Shown in pieces: positions 61,567-64,000 of a stretch of DNA of 64,000 nt (position 1 is its first letter; each line of letters begins with the position of its first letter). Made by a program: the position numbers and the translations under genes. The notes under the pieces are model-generated. The model ran no database searches. It was not told the DNA's origin and saw only the letters and a program-made list of their open reading frames with translations. Where the stretch lies: positions 57,243-121,242 of the forward strand of contig NZ_JAJOMC010000007.1 of NCBI RefSeq assembly GCF_021129155.1, written 5' to 3'. The stretch comes from Arthrobacter sp. AK04. GTDB lineage: Bacteria; Actinomycetota; Actinomycetes; Actinomycetales; Micrococcaceae.

Positions 61567-62961
61567 TCAGGCCTCCATGGCAGGTTCGTGGGCCCGTCCG
61601 CGGTCCGGGCGGGGTTCGTGGAATCGTGCGTCCACCGGTTTGACCATCAGGTTGGCCAGGAAACCGATCACCAGCAGCACCACCATGGTCAGCAGCGCCG
61701 GCTGGTAGGACACGGCGTTCAGCTGTCCGGGCTTGCCCTGGGCGTCCAGGAACGCGTTGACGATCAGCGGCCCGGCCACACCGGCGGCGGACCAGGCGGT
61801 GAGCAGCCGGCCGTGGATGGCCCCCACCTGGTATGTCCCAAAGAGGTCCCGCAGGTAGGCGGGCACGGTGGCGAACCCGCCGCCGTAGAAGGAAATGATG
61901 ACGAACGCCAGCGCCACGTAGAGCACAGTGGTGGTGGATCCGGCCAGCGCCAGCACCGTGTAGAGCACGGCGCCAACGCCCAGGTACACCATGTAGATGC
62001 GCTTGCGGCCGGTGATGTCCGAGGTGGCGGACCAGGCGAAGCGTCCGGCCATGTTGCCGATGGAGAGCAGCCCCACGAAGCCCGCGGCGACGGCGGCACT
62101 CACCAGGGAGACGCCGTCGGACTGGCGGAAGAAGTCCTGGATCATCGGCGCGGCCTGCTCCAGGATGCCGATGCCCGCGGTCACGTTGCAGAACAGCGCG
62201 ATCCACACCAGCCAGAACTGCCTGGTCTTCACGGCGTTCCTGGCCGAGACGTTCTCCGTGGTGACCAGCTTGGCGGCCTTGACCCTGGCGGGGTCGAACC
62301 CCGCCGGCTTCCAGCCGTCCGCGGGGACTTTGATAGTGAAGGCGCCGAACAGCATGTACGCGAGATAGACGACGGCGAGGGTCAGGAAGAGCCTGCCCAC
62401 GGCATCGCCGCTGGCCACCCAGTCCTTGGCGCCGGAGTTGGGATCGTACATTTTGAGCAGCGCCGTGGAGACGGGGCTGGCGATCAGCGCGCCGCCGCCG
62501 AAGCCCATGATGGCCATGCCGGTGGCCAGGCCCGGCCGGTCCGGGAACCACTTGATCAGGGTGGACACGGGCGAGATGTAGCCGATGCCCAAACCGATCC
62601 CGCCCACCACGCCATAGCCCAGGTACACGAGCCACAGCTGCTGCGTGAAGATGCCAAGCGATCCGATCAGGAAGCCGCCCGCCCAGAACATGGCGGAGGT
62701 GAACATGGCCTTGCGCGGGCCGTTCCGGTCCACCCAGGTGCCCATGATGGCGGCGGACAGGCCCAGCATCACGATGGCGATCGAGAAGATCACGCCGATC
62801 TCCGTCAGGCTGGCCCCGAAATGCTTGACCAGTGCCGTCTTGTACACGCTCGTGGCGTAGGCCTGGCCGATGCAGAGGTGGACGGCGAGCGCCGCGGGCG
62901 GCACCAGCCAGCGGTTGAATCCCGGCGGGGCAACGGTTCGTTCTCGGTCCAGCCAGCCCAT
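61567..62961 (-). CDS. OFA-type MFS transporter (oxalate/formate antiporter family)
   Basis: 464 aa, 12 helices. [32 protein letters not shown] covers the MFS motif A region, and [48 protein letters not shown] region (after YLGYG) is the OFA signature. It exchanges small carboxylates such as oxalate and formate, or imports a related anion. AGGGAG precedes the ATG. Followed by the 47-aa gene. Confidence 0.85.
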   Translation of the reverse strand: [464 protein letters not shown]

Positions 62962-63304
62962 AGTGCTCCCTTGCTCGTCAAAGACGTCGGTGTCCTCCAG
63001 CTGCCACAGCGCACACCCCTCCAGAGGCGAAAGTCCCTCTTATGCCGCCGCGGCCTTCGGCAATCATGGTGCAGATACTAAGCAAACGTATCTTTTGTGC
63101 GCCGAGCGGTAGGGAATGCGCGGCGAACGGCCCCTTGCCTATCGCTTATGGCAACCGGGAGGCGTACGTTGGGCGTAACGCCGTACGAACAGGGTGCTTG
63201 CTGGGCACCGTTATTCCGGCCGCCAACGTCAAGGCCTGGCCATTCCCGCCGCGGGCTGCATCAGCCCGTCAGGCGCCGCCGCGCACAGCCCAGGGAAGCG
63301 AACC
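62962..63304. promoter_or_regulatory. Divergent promoter region with two inverted repeats
   Basis: Between the OFA transporter and the DUF2306 gene. AGATAC (63073-63078) and GTATCT (63088-63093) form an inverted repeat with a 9-nt spacer. GGCGT-A-ACGCC (63172-63182) is a perfect palindrome flanked on both sides by CGTACG-type sequence. Each could be an operator for one of the two genes; which regulator binds is not shown. No gene is seen in the gap. Confidence 0.45.
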
Positions 63305-64000
63305 ATGACAACTGCAGCCATTCCCCGTTCCCGCCCCAGCCCCAGGACCCGCTGGCTGGTGCCCGCCTCCCTGATCTTCCTCAGCCTGGTCCCGATCATC
63401 GCCGGAGCCAGCCGGCTGACCGAGCTCACCGGCGGCCAGGTCACGCCGGACAACGCCAGGTTCTTCGATTCGCCCGTGCCCGTGCTGATCCATATCCCCA
63501 CCGTCACCGTCTACCTGGTGCTGGGTGCGTTCCAGTTCGTTCCCTCGCTGCGCCGCGGTAAACGCGGCAGGCCCAGCTGGCACAAAGTGGCCGGCCGCAT
63601 CCTCGCCCCCACCGGCCTGCTCGCCGCCCTCTCCGGCCTTTGGATGGCCGTCTTCTACGACCTCCCGCCCCTGGACGGGCCCCTGCTGCTCGTGCTGCGG
63701 CTGCTGTTCGGGTCCGCCATGGTGGCCTTCATCGTCCTGGGATTCATCGCCGTCCGGCGCCGGAACTACGTCCGCCACAGCGAGTGGATGTCCCGGGCGT
63801 ACGCCATCGGCATCGCGCAGGGAACCATCGTGGTGGTCACTATCCCCTGGATTGTCCTGGTGGGACCAGTTGACGAACTGACCCGGGCGCTGCTGATCGG
63901 GGCGTCATGGGTTCTCAGCCTGGCGGTGGCCGAATACTTCATCTACCGCCGTGCCCAGGGCCCGGTTGCAAAGCCCCGCCCCGCCCGCCAGGCTGAGAAC
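63305..64000 (+). CDS. DUF2306-family membrane protein (3' end cut by window)
   Basis: 232 codons are visible with no stop before the window end. It begins MTTAAIPRSRPSPRTRW, then about seven hydrophobic segments. PVPVLIHIPTVTVYLVLGAFQFVPSLRR with the following SWHKVAGRI is typical of DUF2306, a haem-b-type or ion-translocating fold of unknown role; the His residues (in LIHIP, WHK and YVRHSEW) could be ligands. AGGGAAG lies 6 nt before the ATG. The gene probably ends soon after, as the visible end is a polar Pro/Arg/Ala tail. Confidence 0.78.
   Translation, partial: MTTAAIPRSRPSPRTRWLVPASLIFLSLVPIIAGASRLTELTGGQVTPDNARFFDSPVPVLIHIPTVTVYLVLGAFQFVPSLRRGKRGRPSWHKVAGRILAPTGLLAALSGLWMAVFYDLPPLDGPLLLVLRLLFGSAMVAFIVLGFIAVRRRNYVRHSEWMSRAYAIGIAQGTIVVVTIPWIVLVGPVDELTRALLIGASWVLSLAVAEYFIYRRAQGPVAKPRPARQAEN

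Noticed and set aside
61516..63081. Plus-strand open frame of 521 codons
   Set aside because: Antisense to the OFA transporter, which has clear transporter motifs; the shadow is low-complexity and His-rich.
1..64000. tRNA, rRNA, CRISPR, insertion sequence or phage attachment site
   Set aside because: Scanning by eye for the T-arm consensus, repeated spacer units, transposase motifs and flanking direct repeats found none. A computed search (tRNAscan, repeat finder) would be decisive.

Overview
The window looks like chromosomal DNA of a high-GC actinobacterium, most likely a member of the Micrococcaceae close to Arthrobacter or Pseudarthrobacter. This is inferred from the high GC content, frequent GTG and TTG starts, many ATGA overlaps, candidate leaderless promoters, and the gene set (FCD-type GntR regulators, OFA-type transporter with a small partner, DM13, DUF998 and DUF2306 membrane proteins). 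No rRNA, tRNA, CRISPR array or insertion sequence was recognised.

Bases 1 to about 23000 form a defence island that is visibly less GC-rich than the rest. The left part belongs to a DNA phosphorothioation (Dnd) locus. A dnd-associated putative methyltransferase (32-1480, +) converges on a five-gene minus-strand operon: a sigma-4/alpha-CTD/winged-helix protein (740 aa), a phospholipase-D/helicase protein (710 aa), a 54-aa protein, DndD, and a dnd-associated protein of the 'protein 4' type. Neighbouring genes start and stop on shared bases or within a few tens of bases. The core sulfur-transfer genes (dndB, dndC) are not in the window and probably lie to the left. Next come a second PLD-helicase with a DUF3427-type tail (8852-12007, -), a DarT/DarG toxin-antitoxin pair (12194-13993, +), a DUF262/DUF1524 (GmrSD/SspE-like) nuclease (18562-20454, -), an uncharacterised 138-aa protein, and a two-gene GTPase plus small-partner module (21497-22983, +). 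A metabolic block (14564-18483: two nitrilase-superfamily amidohydrolases, an APC permease and a divergent GntR regulator with a 19-bp palindrome) interrupts the island. Two strong hairpins near 23003-23085 close it.

Bases 23100-37500 hold small catabolic and regulatory units: an amino-acid permease with a HisC-like aminotransferase, opposite an Lrp regulator and a ThDP-dependent enzyme; a DHFR-like reductase; a DJ-1/PfpI protein; a lipoprotein; and a TetR regulator facing a four-gene operon (flavin monooxygenase, MFS exporter, flavin reductase, NADP-binding oxidoreductase). Two near-identical TetR-type palindromes sit in the shared promoter. A ketopantoate reductase-like gene follows.

Bases 37500-52300 carry a secreted metallophosphoesterase whose signal peptide is out of frame with the body, a bicovalent-flavin type oxidoreductase, a membrane-anchored serine hydrolase, and a dipeptide/opine-type uptake locus. 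That locus has an ornithine cyclodeaminase-like gene and a GntR regulator facing an ABC transporter (two permeases, two ATPases, one binding lipoprotein) and an amidohydrolase, all chained by ATGA overlaps or short spacers.

Bases 52300-64000 hold a SulP anion transporter, a Tat-exported metallophosphoesterase behind a 14-bp palindrome, an alpha/beta hydrolase fused to an Arr rifampin ADP-ribosyltransferase domain, DUF998 and DM13 proteins, a rifampin-phosphotransferase/PEP-synthase-like enzyme, an OFA-type MFS transporter with a 47-aa partner, and a DUF2306 protein cut by the window end. The two rifamycin-related enzymes lie less than 2 kb apart.

The best candidates for something undescribed are the sigma-like protein coupled to the PLD-helicase in the Dnd operon, the GTPase/small-protein pair, and the hydrolase-Arr fusion near the phosphotransferase-like gene. 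All function calls come from reading motifs by eye, not from searches.
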